Part shown: positions 16,356 through 25,615 of the stretch, in pieces | How the letters are laid out: every line of letters starts with the position of its first letter | Numbering within the stretch: the first letter of the stretch is position 1 | Source of the DNA: an uncultured Eggerthellaceae bacterium | Lineage (GTDB): Bacteria; Actinomycetota; Coriobacteriia; Coriobacteriales; Eggerthellaceae | Reading direction: 5' to 3' | Length of the DNA: 64,000 nucleotides | NCBI GenBank assembly: GCA_934617425.1 | Contig: CAKTUD010000005.1 | Span: 77,717-141,716 of the forward strand | Translations under genes and position numbers: made by a program | Notes under the pieces: model-generated | Databases searched by the model: none | What the model was told of the DNA's origin: nothing | What the model saw: the letters and a program-made list of their open reading frames with translations, nothing else

Positions 16356-19300
16356 CTACTCCGTAGACTTCAGGCTTTCAACCATGTCGACTCGAGCAAG
16401 TTTGCCGCGCATGAGAAACAAAACCAGGCAGGCGAACAAAACCGTCAGAACAAACGACAAGATGAAGCTTTCCGGATGAATAACACGTCCAAACATAGCT
16501 TGATCGACCTCAGCCGAAACAACCACGAATCCTTCGAGGAAAACCCCCAGCGCCAAACCGAGAAGGCAACCCAAGACAACGGTTATCAGGATCTCGCGAA
16601 ATATGTAGGCATAGGTCTCTCTTCTCGTAAAGCCCAAAACCTTAAGCGTCGCTATCTCGCGTATGCGCTCTTCGACGTTGATGTTCGTTAGATTGTACAG
16701 CACGATATAGGCCAAAAGAGCCGCCGCGATAACCAAGATGACCACGATGAGATTCACGCTGCGAAGCATCGAGCGATACGACTTGATGGTCTCGTCGTTG
16801 TAGGCGAGATTCTTGACGCCGTCGTTTGAAGAAAGTGCGTCGTTGAAAGCGTCGCGAGCAGATGATGTGTCGGCGACGATCGCATACCACGTCGCGTAAT
16901 CGGGCTCGCCGCCGAACTTCTCCGCATACACCGCATTGCCCACAAACAGATAATCGTACAGATAGTTTTCAGCTATCCCCGTAACTGTCAATTTGCAATG
17001 CTCGCTTTCGGCGTTGCCCATAGCATCCTGCCCGGCGACCTCTATGGAATCGCCCACGGAGACGCCCAAACTCGTTGCAAGCTTTTCGGTAATGACCACG
17101 GCATCGTCATCGAAGAGCACGTTTTCCTTTGTCGCGCGATTGCGCAACGTCCATACATTCTCAAAGCTCTCGTTCTTTTCGGGGCATACCATGCCGACAC
17201 GGTGCGCATCCCCCTCCTCGTCGACCACCATCATGGTCTCGTAATAGACATGTGCCCACCGCGAAACCACCTCGTCGTCATCGAGGACGGCATCGAGGGC
17301 GGCCAGCTGATCGGGTGCCGCATCGGCCTCCCGCGTGATGACGGCGTTGTAGTGCACCAGCTGACCGTACTGGGTATCGATGATGTCGTTGATGGAATCG
17401 CGCAAACCCCATCCGGTAAGCATCAACGCGGTACAACCCGCTATCCCCACCAAAGTCATGAAGAAACGTTTCTTGTAACGGAAGATATTGCGCGCCGTAA
17501 CCTTCCAAGAAAACGACAGCCGACGCCAAAGCGGAGAGACGCGTTCGAGCAGGATGCGCTTACCCGCTTTGGGAGCGCGCGGCTGCATAAGGCTTGCAGG
17601 CCGCTCGCGCAGTTGCGCAAGCGCCGCCGCAGCCGTTGCCGCAACGGTGATCCCCACACCCAAACCAACAGCCAGAACCGTTATAGGGATATCAAAGCGC
17701 AAATCGGCAGTGGGAACGTAATAGATGATCGCATATGCATACATGATGATTGCGGGAAGGGATTTCCCAAGCGCAAGCAGGCCTGCAAATGACCCCAAAC
17801 CCGATGCTATAACAGCATATAACAGATATTTCAAAGCGATGGCAGAACGAGAATAGCCAAGAGCCTTGTACGTGCCGATGAGCACCCTCTCTTCGTCAAC
17901 CATACGCGTCATCGTGGTAAGCGCAACCAAGGCGGCCACCAAGAAAAAGATCAACGGGAAGATACTTGCGATATGGTCCACGCGATCGGCATCGGAAACA
18001 AAGCTCACCAGTCCGACGTTTTTGGTGCGATCCATAACGAGCCAGTCGGGCGCCTCGATCGAATCCACCTTCGATTGAGCGTCTAGCAACTCTTTTTCGG
18101 CATTCGCGAAACGCTCCTCGGCAGACGCGCGAGCGTCTTCGTATTCGGCAAGACCACTCGCGTAGTCGGCTTTGCCTTGGGAAAGCTGGGCGCTGCCGGT
18201 TCGTATTTGCCCTAAAGCGCTGTCGAGCTTGGCTTGGGCATCCGCGAACCCCGCTTCGGACGCCTCCTTTTGTTGGGCAAGCGTCGCTTTCGCAACATCA
18301 AGCTGCGCGCGTCCTTCTTCAAGCTGTGCGCGGCTTTCACTTAGCTGAGCGAGAGCAACGTCGAGCTGAGAGCGGGTCTCTTCCAGCTGCGTTCTCCAAG
18401 CATCGAGCTTCGCTTGCGTGGCGGGATCTTTTACACCTGCTGCTTCGTAAGTACGAAGAGCCTGCTCGTAGGCTTTACACGCCTCGAGATAGGAATCGTT
18501 GTTCGCGGCATAGTCGTCAGCGGCGAGCTGCAACCGAGCATCAGCGTCGTTGAGCTGCGCAAGCTGTTCATCAATCTGCTCTTGAGCAAGCGCCAGCTGC
18601 TCGCTTGCCTGCTGACGGCTTTGAGCAAGCTGGGCTACGCCCGCATCATAATCATCTTGCGCCTCGGCAAGTTGCGATTCGCTTGTCAAAAGCTGCGATT
18701 GGGCGCTGTCGAGCTTTTCTTTAGCGTTTGCAAGCTCGCGTTCGACATCGCTTTTCGATTGCTCGTACTCGGCTCGAGCATCATCTACCTTATCTTGAGC
18801 TTTTGCCTTAAGTTCGCTTTGCCGCGCTAACTCGCGCGCGGGAGAAAGCGAATCGATGCGCGCGGCGACCGAATCGATGAGCGCTTGATACTCATCCCCC
18901 GTGCTATCGAGAGCCTTGGCCCCCCTTACGGCAATGAAAGCCTCGGTTATGGGGTAATCCTCGGCAAAGCTCGATTCGGCGACATAGATATATTCCTGCA
19001 CCACGCCAGAACCCAACGTGCTCGTGCCCAAACTCGCCGATTCGACGTAATAAGGCGCGTGAACCTTGCCGACCACGGTGAAAGTTCGTGTCGAGAGAAC
19101 ATCGCCTATCTCCCCGATTCCGGAATCGACGGTCACCACATCGCCGAGCTCGGGTGTTTTTTCGAGCACGACATCGGCGGAGATGACGCATTCGCCTGCG
19201 TTTTCGGGAAGGCGGCCCTCGGTAAGCTCGAGCTGATTGAGATAAGCGTTCGATCCGTTTTCGGCGGTAACCGCATCAGTCGCAGAGGAGGATACCCCCG

Positions 19301-19640
19301 TGGCGCTTTTCGGCAGCGAATGAATGCGAAACGTGTGCTGCTTGCCGTTGAGCGTTGCGATGACGTCGGTCTCGTAAGCCGGCATGACCTCATCGACGCC
19401 TTCGACCGAGCAAAGGGCATCTATGTCAGCCGGCGAAAGTCCGAGCGTAGATGCTACGCGGATGTCCATCGTGTCGGTTGAATCGTGATAGACGTCGGCG
19501 GAATATTTCATATCGGGCGCGGTCATGCGCAAACCCGCATAAAAGCCAACGCCTAAGCCCACTATCGCGGCAAGGGCGATAAACCGACCGATTTTCTTAG
19601 TGATCGACCGCGCGATGTCTTTTGCGAACGCCCGCTGCAT
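16356..19640 (-). CDS. FtsX/MacB-type ABC transporter permease with a long coiled-coil extracytoplasmic domain
   Basis: A 1094-residue permease of the FtsX superfamily. One transmembrane segment near 18-38 is followed by a large outer domain. Residues 268-527 form a roughly 260-residue coiled coil rich in Q, L, A and E. Helices follow at about 558-580, 600-690 and 725-750, then a second outer domain and three C-terminal helices. The double-FtsX layout fits exporters of lipids or peptides, not metabolite importers. It follows the ATPase gene by four bases. Substrate cannot be told from sequence. Confidence 0.87.
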   Translation of the reverse strand: MQRAFAKDIARSITKKIGRFIALAAIVGLGVGFYAGLRMTAPDMKYSADVYHDSTDTMDIRVASTLGLSPADIDALCSVEGVDEVMPAYETDVIATLNGKQHTFRIHSLPKSATGVSSSATDAVTAENGSNAYLNQLELTEGRLPENAGECVISADVVLEKTPELGDVVTVDSGIGEIGDVLSTRTFTVVGKVHAPYYVESASLGTSTLGSGVVQEYIYVAESSFAEDYPITEAFIAVRGAKALDSTGDEYQALIDSVAARIDSLSPARELARQSELKAKAQDKVDDARAEYEQSKSDVERELANAKEKLDSAQSQLLTSESQLAEAQDDYDAGVAQLAQSRQQASEQLALAQEQIDEQLAQLNDADARLQLAADDYAANNDSYLEACKAYEQALRTYEAAGVKDPATQAKLDAWRTQLEETRSQLDVALAQLSESRAQLEEGRAQLDVAKATLAQQKEASEAGFADAQAKLDSALGQIRTGSAQLSQGKADYASGLAEYEDARASAEERFANAEKELLDAQSKVDSIEAPDWLVMDRTKNVGLVSFVSDADRVDHIASIFPLIFFLVAALVALTTMTRMVDEERVLIGTYKALGYSRSAIALKYLLYAVIASGLGSFAGLLALGKSLPAIIMYAYAIIYYVPTADLRFDIPITVLAVGLGVGITVAATAAAALAQLRERPASLMQPRAPKAGKRILLERVSPLWRRLSFSWKVTARNIFRYKKRFFMTLVGIAGCTALMLTGWGLRDSINDIIDTQYGQLVHYNAVITREADAAPDQLAALDAVLDDDEVVSRWAHVYYETMMVVDEEGDAHRVGMVCPEKNESFENVWTLRNRATKENVLFDDDAVVITEKLATSLGVSVGDSIEVAGQDAMGNAESEHCKLTVTGIAENYLYDYLFVGNAVYAEKFGGEPDYATWYAIVADTSSARDAFNDALSSNDGVKNLAYNDETIKSYRSMLRSVNLIVVILVIAAALLAYIVLYNLTNINVEERIREIATLKVLGFTRRETYAYIFREILITVVLGCLLGLALGVFLEGFVVVSAEVDQAMFGRVIHPESFILSFVLTVLFACLVLFLMRGKLARVDMVESLKSTE

Positions 19641-19644
19641 AGGG

Positions 19645-20346
19645 CTACCACTCCAGCGCGTCAGCCGAAACAGGATGGTCGTTCATCTCGATTGAGGCAA
19701 CCCTGCCCTCCCGCACATGGATCACACGATCGGCAATTTCGGTGAACGCGAGGTTGTGTGTGATCAACACAACCGTCTTTCCCGTTTGCGTGCAAGTGTC
19801 CTGCAGCAATTTGAGGACAGCCTTGCCTGTTTGATAATCGAGAGCACCCGTGGGCTCGTCGCATAAAAGCAACTTGGGATTTTTCGCCAAAGCACGCGCG
19901 ATGGCAACACGCTGCTGCTCTCCACCAGAGAGCTGGGAAGGGAAATTATCTAGTCTATGGGACAACCCGACTTTTGCAAGAACCTCGGCAGCGTCGAGTG
20001 GATCCTTGCAAATCTGGGAAGCAAGCTCCACGTTTTCAAGCGCCGTGAGATTTTGGACAAGATTGTAGAACTGAAACACGAAACCGATGTCGTAGCGACG
20101 ATACAGCGTAAGCTCGCGTTCGTTAAGGCTGCTTATCTCGCAATCGTCGAGGATGATAGTGCCCGAAGAACACGAATCCATGCCTCCAAGCATGTTGAGC
20201 AGCGTCGTTTTGCCAGCCCCCGAAGGTCCGACGATGCACACGAATTCGCCTTCTTCGATATCGAAGGTCATGCCGGAGACGGCGGTTACCGAAACCTCGC
20301 CCATTTGGTAGACCTTTTTCACATCGCGAAACTCAACAAAAGCCAT
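19645..20346 (-). CDS. ABC transporter ATP-binding protein (LolD/MacB type)
   Basis: A 233-residue ATPase partner of the adjacent FtsX-type permease. Walker A GPSGAGKTT at 40-48, signature QLSGGEQQRVAIARAL, Walker B LLLCDEPTGALD and the H-loop histidine in LITHNLAF are all intact. The ATG at 20346 has GAGAGG upstream; an in-frame TTG at 20373 lacks a ribosome-binding site. It is the first gene after the terminator that ends the rpsL-rplW unit, with a -10 box in between. Confidence 0.92.
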   Translation of the reverse strand: MAFVEFRDVKKVYQMGEVSVTAVSGMTFDIEEGEFVCIVGPSGAGKTTLLNMLGGMDSCSSGTIILDDCEISSLNERELTLYRRYDIGFVFQFYNLVQNLTALENVELASQICKDPLDAAEVLAKVGLSHRLDNFPSQLSGGEQQRVAIARALAKNPKLLLCDEPTGALDYQTGKAVLKLLQDTCTQTGKTVVLITHNLAFTEIADRVIHVREGRVASIEMNDHPVSADALEW

Positions 20347-20399
20347 GCGTGCGCCTCTCGCAAATATGGACAATCGCGCTTTCGCGCGGAACTATCCAC

Positions 20400-20405
20400 A
20401 TTATA
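20400..20405 (-). promoter_or_regulatory. Possible -10 box for the ABC exporter genes
   Basis: A perfect TATAAT on the minus strand lies between the terminator after rplW and the ATPase gene. The expected -35 position falls in the terminator stem and is not a good match, so a promoter is plausible but not certain. Confidence 0.4.
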
Positions 20406-20406
20406 C

Positions 20407-20438
20407 CGAAAAGAAAAGGCGCCCCTTAGGGGCGCCTT
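20407..20438 (-). terminator. Intrinsic terminator after rplW
   Basis: AAGGCGCCCC (20416-20425) pairs perfectly with GGGGCGCCTT (20429-20438) around a 3-base loop, followed on the minus strand by TTTTCTTTTC. It cleanly ends the rpsL-rpsG-fusA-rpsJ-rplC-rplD-rplW unit and shows that the S10 operon is divided transcriptionally. Confidence 0.9.
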
Positions 20439-20463
20439 CATCATTGCCGAAGCGCAATCCAGA

Positions 20464-20748
20464 TTAGGAAGCGAAGATCTCGATGGTATCGCCTTCCTTG
20501 AGGGTGACGATAGCCTTCTTCCAGGTGCGGGTAAGACCGGCGACCATGCGAACGCGCTTGGTCTTCGGCTTGGTGTTGAGGGTGTTGACCTTAACGACCT
20601 TGACGTTGAAGAGTTCTTCGATCGCCTTGGCGATTTCCACCTTGTTGGCGTTCTTGGCTACTTCGAAGGTGTACTTGTTCTGCTCCATAGCATCGTAGCT
20701 ATGCTCGGTGATGATGGGGCGGATGATGATGCTGCGTGCGTCTTTCAT
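20464..20748 (-). CDS. rplW: 50S ribosomal protein L23
   Basis: L23, 94 residues, the exit-tunnel protein that docks trigger factor and SRP. Recognised from IIRPIITEHSYDAMEQNKYTF and the KVVKVNTLNTKPKTKRV segment. The ATG overlaps the rplD stop by one base. A terminator follows instead of rplB. Confidence 0.96.
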   Translation of the reverse strand: MKDARSIIIRPIITEHSYDAMEQNKYTFEVAKNANKVEIAKAIEELFNVKVVKVNTLNTKPKTKRVRMVAGLTRTWKKAIVTLKEGDTIEIFAS

Positions 20749-21371
20749 TATGCAAGCACCTCCTCGATGTACTTGAGAGCCTCGGTGGTGACGACAAGGT
20801 TCTTGTTGTCGAGAAGCTCATAGGTGTTGATCTCGGTAGCCGGAATGGCGATGACGGCCGGCACGTTGCGGAAGGACAGGAAGGTCTCCACATCCTCAGC
20901 ACCCACCACGATGGTGGTGCGGCCTTCGATGCCGAGAGCCTTGAGGGCTGCGATTGCAGCCTTGGTGGAAGGCTCTTCGAAGCCGAAAGCATCGACAACG
21001 GTCAGTTCGCCGTCAGCAAGCTTTGCAGAGAAAGCAGAACGCATAGCGAGCTTGATCTCCTTGCTGTTCACCTTAAAGGCGTACGAACGAGGATGCGGAC
21101 CCCAAACGGTGCCGCCACCGCGCCACTGAGGAGAACGGATAGAGCCCTGACGTGCACGACCCGTGCCCTTCTGCCTCCAAGGCTTCTTGCCGCCGCCGCG
21201 AACCTCGCCGCGCGTGCGGGTGTCATGCGTACCCTGGCGCCAGGATGCACGCTGAGCGCGCACGACCTGGTGCATCACGGCTACGTTCGGCTCGATGCCG
21301 AACACGGACGCTGCGAGCTCGGCAGTGCCTGCCTTAGCGCCCTTAGCGTCTTTGATATCGATAGTAGTCAT
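20748..21371 (-). CDS. rplD: 50S ribosomal protein L4
   Basis: L4, 207 residues, lines the tunnel constriction and in E. coli is the autoregulator of the S10 operon. The tunnel loop region KPWRQKGTGRARQGSIRSPQ is diagnostic. It follows rplC by 28 bases and overlaps rplW by one. Confidence 0.97.
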   Translation of the reverse strand: MTTIDIKDAKGAKAGTAELAASVFGIEPNVAVMHQVVRAQRASWRQGTHDTRTRGEVRGGGKKPWRQKGTGRARQGSIRSPQWRGGGTVWGPHPRSYAFKVNSKEIKLAMRSAFSAKLADGELTVVDAFGFEEPSTKAAIAALKALGIEGRTTIVVGAEDVETFLSFRNVPAVIAIPATEINTYELLDNKNLVVTTEALKYIEEVLA

Positions 21372-21399
21372 TCGTTAATGCTCCTTAACGGTTGATTCA

Positions 21400-22020
21400 C
21401 TAGGCCATGCGAACACGGACGATGCCGTTCTTGCCACCGGGAACAGCGCCCTTGACAAGAATGAGGTTCATGTCCTCATCGACGCGAACGACCTCAAGGT
21501 TCTTCACGGTAACACGGTCGCAACCCATATGACCAGGCATGCGAACGCCCTTGAAAACGCGCGAAGGGGTTGCGCACTGACCGACGGAACCGGGAGCGCG
21601 ATGGAAATGCGCACCATGTCCGCCAGGACCGCCAGCAAAGCCGTAGCGACGGATGACGCCAGCGAAGCCCTTGCCCTTGGAGATGCCGGTGACGTCGACC
21701 TTCTTCACCTCAGCGAAGGCAGCGACGGTCTGTTGCTCGCCGAGCTGATGTTCAGCGCCGCTCTCCACGCGAACCTCGCGCAGGTAACGACGGGGGGCAA
21801 CGCCCTGCTTGGCGAAATGGCCGCCCATGGGCTTGTTGACCTTCTGCTCCTTGATGTCGCCGAAGCCGAGCTGAACAGCCTCGTAGCCATCGGTAGCAGC
21901 GGTCTTCACCTGGCAGACCGTGTTCGGCTCTGCCTGGATAACGGTGACGGGGACGATCTTGTCGTTCTCGTCGAAGATCTGGGTCATGCCGATCTTCTTG
22001 CCGAAAATCGCGTTAATCAT
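21400..22020 (-). CDS. rplC: 50S ribosomal protein L3
   Basis: L3, 206 residues, an early assembly protein near the peptidyl transferase centre. It opens MINAIFGKKIGMTQIF and has the FAGVIRRYGFAGGPGGHGA and GSVGQCATPSRVFKG segments. It is 14 bases downstream of rpsJ. Confidence 0.97.
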   Translation of the reverse strand: MINAIFGKKIGMTQIFDENDKIVPVTVIQAEPNTVCQVKTAATDGYEAVQLGFGDIKEQKVNKPMGGHFAKQGVAPRRYLREVRVESGAEHQLGEQQTVAAFAEVKKVDVTGISKGKGFAGVIRRYGFAGGPGGHGAHFHRAPGSVGQCATPSRVFKGVRMPGHMGCDRVTVKNLEVVRVDEDMNLILVKGAVPGGKNGIVRVRMA

Positions 22021-22034
22021 TCTCTGCAGCCCCC

Positions 22035-22343
22035 TTACAGCTTGATCTCGATGTCGACACCAGCCGGAAGGTCGAGACGCATAAGCGAGTCAACCGTGTT
22101 GGGCGTGGGCTCGAGGATGTCGATGAGGCGCTTGTGGGTGCGCATCTCGAACTGCTCGCGAGAGTCCTTGTCAACATGCGGGCCGCGCACGACGGTGAAC
22201 AGGTTGCGCTCCGTCGGCAACGGAATAGGTCCACTTACTTTGGCACCCGTCTTCTGAGCGGTGTCGACGATGAGCTTGGTGGACTGATCCACGATCTCAT
22301 GATCATAACCCTTCAAGCGGATGCGAATCTTTTGATTAGCCAC
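22035..22343 (-). CDS. rpsJ: 30S ribosomal protein S10
   Basis: S10, 102 residues, also the NusB partner in antitermination. The GTG at 22343 is the likely start (VANQKIRIRLKGYDH) because GGAAGGA lies seven bases upstream; a TTG at 22358 falls within that ribosome-binding site. The signature GPIPLPTERNLFTVVRGPH is intact. It directly follows fusA with no tuf gene between, which is unusual. Confidence 0.96.
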   Translation of the reverse strand: MANQKIRIRLKGYDHEIVDQSTKLIVDTAQKTGAKVSGPIPLPTERNLFTVVRGPHVDKDSREQFEMRTHKRLIDILEPTPNTVDSLMRLDLPAGVDIEIKL

Positions 22344-22377
22344 TTGTTTTCCTTCCAATTAAGCTTTAAGCGTCCGC

Positions 22378-24483
22378 TTAAGAAGCGTTGCCGCCGGCCT
22401 TGCTGATAATGTCTTCTGCCACGCTCTTGGGAACCGGCTCGTAAGAATCGAACTGCATCGTGTAAGTTGCACGACCCTGAGTACCGCTGCGCAACTCGGT
22501 TGCATAGCCGAACATCTCGCCCAAAGGAACCTTGGCGGAAACGACTACGGCGTTGCCACGCTGCTCCTGGCCCTGAATCATGCCGCGACGACTGGGGATG
22601 TCGCCCATGACGAAGCCCAGGTACTCTTCCGGGGTCTCAACCTCGACGGCCATCATAGGCTCAAGGATGACCGGCTTGGCCTTCTTCATAGCAGCCTTGA
22701 AAGCCATGGAGCCTGCAACCTTGAACGCAGCCTCGGAGGAGTCGACCTCATGATAAGAACCATCGATGAGCTCGATGCGAACATCCTCGACGGGATAGCC
22801 GGCCAGAACACCGGTGGAGAGAGCCTCCTGGATGCCCTTGTCGATCGAGGGGATGTACTCCTTGGGAACAACGCCGCCGACGATCTTGTTGTCGAACTCG
22901 TAACCCTTGCCCTGCTCCTGCGGATACAGGTTGATGACGACGTCGCCGTACTGACCACGGCCGCCGGACTGGCGGACGAACTTGCCCTGAACGTTCAAAG
23001 CGGGCTCGGTAGCGGTCTCGCGGTAAGCAACCTGCGGCTTGCCGACGTTTGCCTCGACCTTGAACTCACGCAGCAAGCGGTCGATGATGATCTCGAGGTG
23101 AAGCTCGCCCATACCGGCGATGATGGTCTGACCGGTCTCCTGGTTGGTGGACACGCGGAACGTCGGGTCCTCCTCGGCGAGCTTCTGAAGAGCGATGCTC
23201 ATCTTGTCCTGCTCGGCCTTGGTCTTGGGCTCGACGGCGATGTCGATAACAGGGTCGGCGAACTGCATGGATTCGAGGATGATCTGGTGATCCTCGTCGC
23301 ACAGGGTGTCGCCCGTGGTGGTGTTCTTCAGACCGACGACGGCAACGATGTCACCTGCGGAGCAAGAATCGACGTCAACGCGCTGGTTGGAGTTCATCTG
23401 CAGCAAACGGCCGATGCGCTCCTTCTTGTCCTTGGTGGCGTTGTGGGCATAAGAGCCAGCTGCCAAGGTGCCCGAGTAAACGCGCAGATAGGTGAGCTTA
23501 CCGACGAACGGGTCGGTCATGATTTTGAAGGCGAGAGCCGCAAACGGCGCCTTCGGATCGCTCGGACGCTCGTCCTCTTCACCGGTGCCGGGGACGGTGC
23601 CCTTGATAGGAGGAACATCGGTCGGGGCAGGCAGATAGTCGACAACGGCGTCGAGGAGCTCCTGAACGCCCTTGTTCTTGTAAGCAGAGCCAACGAACAC
23701 CGGGTTAATCTGGCAGGCGATGACGCCCTTGCGCAAAGCTGCCTTGATCTCGTCGACGGTAACCTCCTCTTCCATGAGGACCTTCTCCATCAAAGCGTCG
23801 TCGCAGTCGGCGGCAGCCTCGATAAGCTCCTGATGGTAGATCTCGGCATCGTCCTTGAACTCGTCAGGGATGGCGTCCATGGGCTCGGGATAGGTCATGC
23901 CCTTTTCGTCGGCCTTGAAGTCCCATGCAGTCATGGTGACCAGGTCGATTACGCCCCAGAAGTTATCCTCAGCACCCATAGGCAGCTGAGCGGCGAACGC
24001 ATGAGCGCCCAAACGGTCGCGCATGGTCTGGATCGCGTGGAAGAAGTCGGCGCCGACGCGGTCGTACTTGTTGATGAAGGCGATACGCGGCACGCCGTAG
24101 CGCTCGGCCTGACGCCAAACGGTTTCGGATTGCGGCTGAACGCCTGCAACGGCATCGAACACGGCAACGGTGCCGTCGAGGACGCGCAGGGAACGCTCAA
24201 CCTCGGCGGTGAAGTCGACGTGGCCGGGGGTGTCGATGATCTGGAAACGGTACTCCTCGCCGTCCTTCTTCCAGAAGCACGTGGTAGCGGCAGCCGTGAT
24301 GGTTACGCCGCGCTCCTGCTCCTGAACCATCCAGTCCATGGTGGCGGCGCCATCGTGGACCTCGCCGATCTTGTGGGTTTTGCCCGTGTAATAAAGAATA
24401 CGCTCGGTAGTGGTCGTCTTGCCCGCATCGATGTGGGCCATGATGCCGAAGTTACGAGTGTGACTAAGGGGTTTAGCAGCCAT
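22378..24483 (-). CDS. fusA: Translation elongation factor G
   Basis: EF-G, 701 residues, the translocation GTPase. G1 AHIDAGKTTTTE at 16-27, G3 DTPGH and G4 NKYD are present; the usual NKMD is NKYD here, a conservative variation. Domain IV and V motifs such as GVVPKEYIPS and the C-terminal GYATELRSGTQGRA are normal. It lies between rpsG and rpsJ. Confidence 0.97.
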   Translation of the reverse strand: MAAKPLSHTRNFGIMAHIDAGKTTTTERILYYTGKTHKIGEVHDGAATMDWMVQEQERGVTITAAATTCFWKKDGEEYRFQIIDTPGHVDFTAEVERSLRVLDGTVAVFDAVAGVQPQSETVWRQAERYGVPRIAFINKYDRVGADFFHAIQTMRDRLGAHAFAAQLPMGAEDNFWGVIDLVTMTAWDFKADEKGMTYPEPMDAIPDEFKDDAEIYHQELIEAAADCDDALMEKVLMEEEVTVDEIKAALRKGVIACQINPVFVGSAYKNKGVQELLDAVVDYLPAPTDVPPIKGTVPGTGEEDERPSDPKAPFAALAFKIMTDPFVGKLTYLRVYSGTLAAGSYAHNATKDKKERIGRLLQMNSNQRVDVDSCSAGDIVAVVGLKNTTTGDTLCDEDHQIILESMQFADPVIDIAVEPKTKAEQDKMSIALQKLAEEDPTFRVSTNQETGQTIIAGMGELHLEIIIDRLLREFKVEANVGKPQVAYRETATEPALNVQGKFVRQSGGRGQYGDVVINLYPQEQGKGYEFDNKIVGGVVPKEYIPSIDKGIQEALSTGVLAGYPVEDVRIELIDGSYHEVDSSEAAFKVAGSMAFKAAMKKAKPVILEPMMAVEVETPEEYLGFVMGDIPSRRGMIQGQEQRGNAVVVSAKVPLGEMFGYATELRSGTQGRATYTMQFDSYEPVPKSVAEDIISKAGGNAS

Positions 24484-24498
24484 TATTGCTTACCTTCC

Positions 24499-24969
24499 TT
24501 AGAAACGATAGTGCGAGAATGCACGGTTGGACTCGGCCATCTTGTAGAGGTCCTCGCGACGCTTGACGGAAGCGCCCTGACCCTCGGCGGCATCCATGAT
24601 CTCGGCGGCAAGGCGCTCTTTCATGGTGTGCTCACGACGCTTGCGGGAGAAGTCGACGATCCAGCGAATCGCGAGGGTGGTTGCACGACGAGAGTTAACC
24701 TCCATCGGCACCTGATAAGTAGCGCCACCGACACGCTTGGGCTTGACCTCAAGCGTAGGGCGAACGTTGTCCATGGCCTTCTTGAACACGGACAGGGGGT
24801 CTTCGCCCGTCTTTGCCTCGACGATGTCGAAAGCACCATAGACGATGCCCTCGGCGATGGACTTCTTGCCATCGAGGAGAACCTTGTTGATCAGCTGGGT
24901 GACCAAACGATTATTGTACTTTGCATCCGGCTGCACTTCGCGGCGGATTGCTGCTGCACGACGCGGCAT
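24499..24969 (-). CDS. rpsG: 30S ribosomal protein S7
   Basis: S7, 156 residues, nucleates the 30S head and in E. coli represses the str operon. It opens MPRRAAAIRREVQPDAKYN and has the GGATYQVPMEVNSRRATTLA signature. Canonical position between rpsL and fusA. Confidence 0.97.
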   Translation of the reverse strand: MPRRAAAIRREVQPDAKYNNRLVTQLINKVLLDGKKSIAEGIVYGAFDIVEAKTGEDPLSVFKKAMDNVRPTLEVKPKRVGGATYQVPMEVNSRRATTLAIRWIVDFSRKRREHTMKERLAAEIMDAAEGQGASVKRREDLYKMAESNRAFSHYRF

Positions 24970-25051
24970 GTATTACTCCTTCTGTCTTGCGTGCTTCTGG
25001 GGGTATCCAACCCCATTAGACCGATCTCGGCCCGCACGACTTACTACGTGA

Positions 25052-25423
25052 TTATTTAGGACGCTTGGCGCCATAGCGGCTGCGAGCCTGCATACGGCCG
25101 TTGACGGCAGCGCAGTCGAGAGCAGCGCGGATAACCTTGTAACGAACGCCCGGGAGGTCCTTAACACGGCCGCCGCGGATAAGCACCATGGAATGCTCCT
25201 GCAGGTTGTGGCCGATGCCGGGGATGTAAGCGGTAACCTCCATGCCGTTCACGAGGCGAACACGGCAAACCTTACGCAGTGCCGAATTAGGCTTTTTCGG
25301 CGTGGTGGTGTACACGCGGGTGCAAACGCCGCGCTTTTGCGGGTTACCCTTCAAAGCAGGGGTCTTCTTCTTGTCGACCTGCTTTTTGCGGCCCTTACGG
25401 ACCAACTGATTGATTGTAGGCAA
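25052..25423 (-). CDS. rpsL: 30S ribosomal protein S12
   Basis: S12, 123 residues, in the decoding centre. It opens MPTINQLVRKGRKK; TPKKPNSALRKV and GRVKDLPGVRYK carry the unmodified lysines whose substitution gives streptomycin resistance, so the sequence predicts the sensitive form. First gene of the ribosomal block, with a strong promoter about 160 bases upstream. Confidence 0.97.
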   Translation of the reverse strand: MPTINQLVRKGRKKQVDKKKTPALKGNPQKRGVCTRVYTTTPKKPNSALRKVCRVRLVNGMEVTAYIPGIGHNLQEHSMVLIRGGRVKDLPGVRYKVIRAALDCAAVNGRMQARSRYGAKRPK

Positions 25424-25558
25424 CTTCTTCTCCTTCTTTAATCTTGCGCTCCGACTACGGCTCGCCTATCGCTTGCCAAGACGGATGGCACGTTGCTACC
25501 AAAGTTGTTACCATTGCGGTGCCTTCTGTGCGTTCAGCTGATACGCACACGAAAACAT

Positions 25559-25574
25559 GCGCCCAGTCGGGCGC
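25559..25574 (-). other. GC hairpin at the 5' end of the rpsL transcript
   Basis: GCGCCC and GGGCGC form a 6-bp stem with a 4-base loop at the predicted 5' end of the rpsL mRNA. Such structures can stabilise transcripts or contribute to regulation. Confidence 0.4.
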
Positions 25575-25582
25575 GAGTTGAA

Positions 25583-25611
25583 ACTTTATCATCGGCCGCC
25601 ATGGGTGTCAA
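25583..25611 (-). promoter_or_regulatory. Promoter of the rpsL-rplW transcription unit
   Basis: Consensus -35 TTGACA (25606-25611), a 17-base spacer and -10 TAAAGT (25583-25588) on the minus strand. The predicted leader is about 150 bases. The gene-free stretch 25424-25942 also holds the GC hairpin at the mRNA start, a copy of the 19-base shared element just upstream of the -35, and the ppaC terminator. Confidence 0.85.
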
Positions 25612-25615
25612 ACGC

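Noticed and set aside
22750..25059. A 769-codon open frame on the plus strand opposite fusA, rpsG and rpsL
   Set aside because: It is the antisense shadow of three unmistakable genes. Long antisense frames are common in GC-biased genomes, and it shows no known domain.
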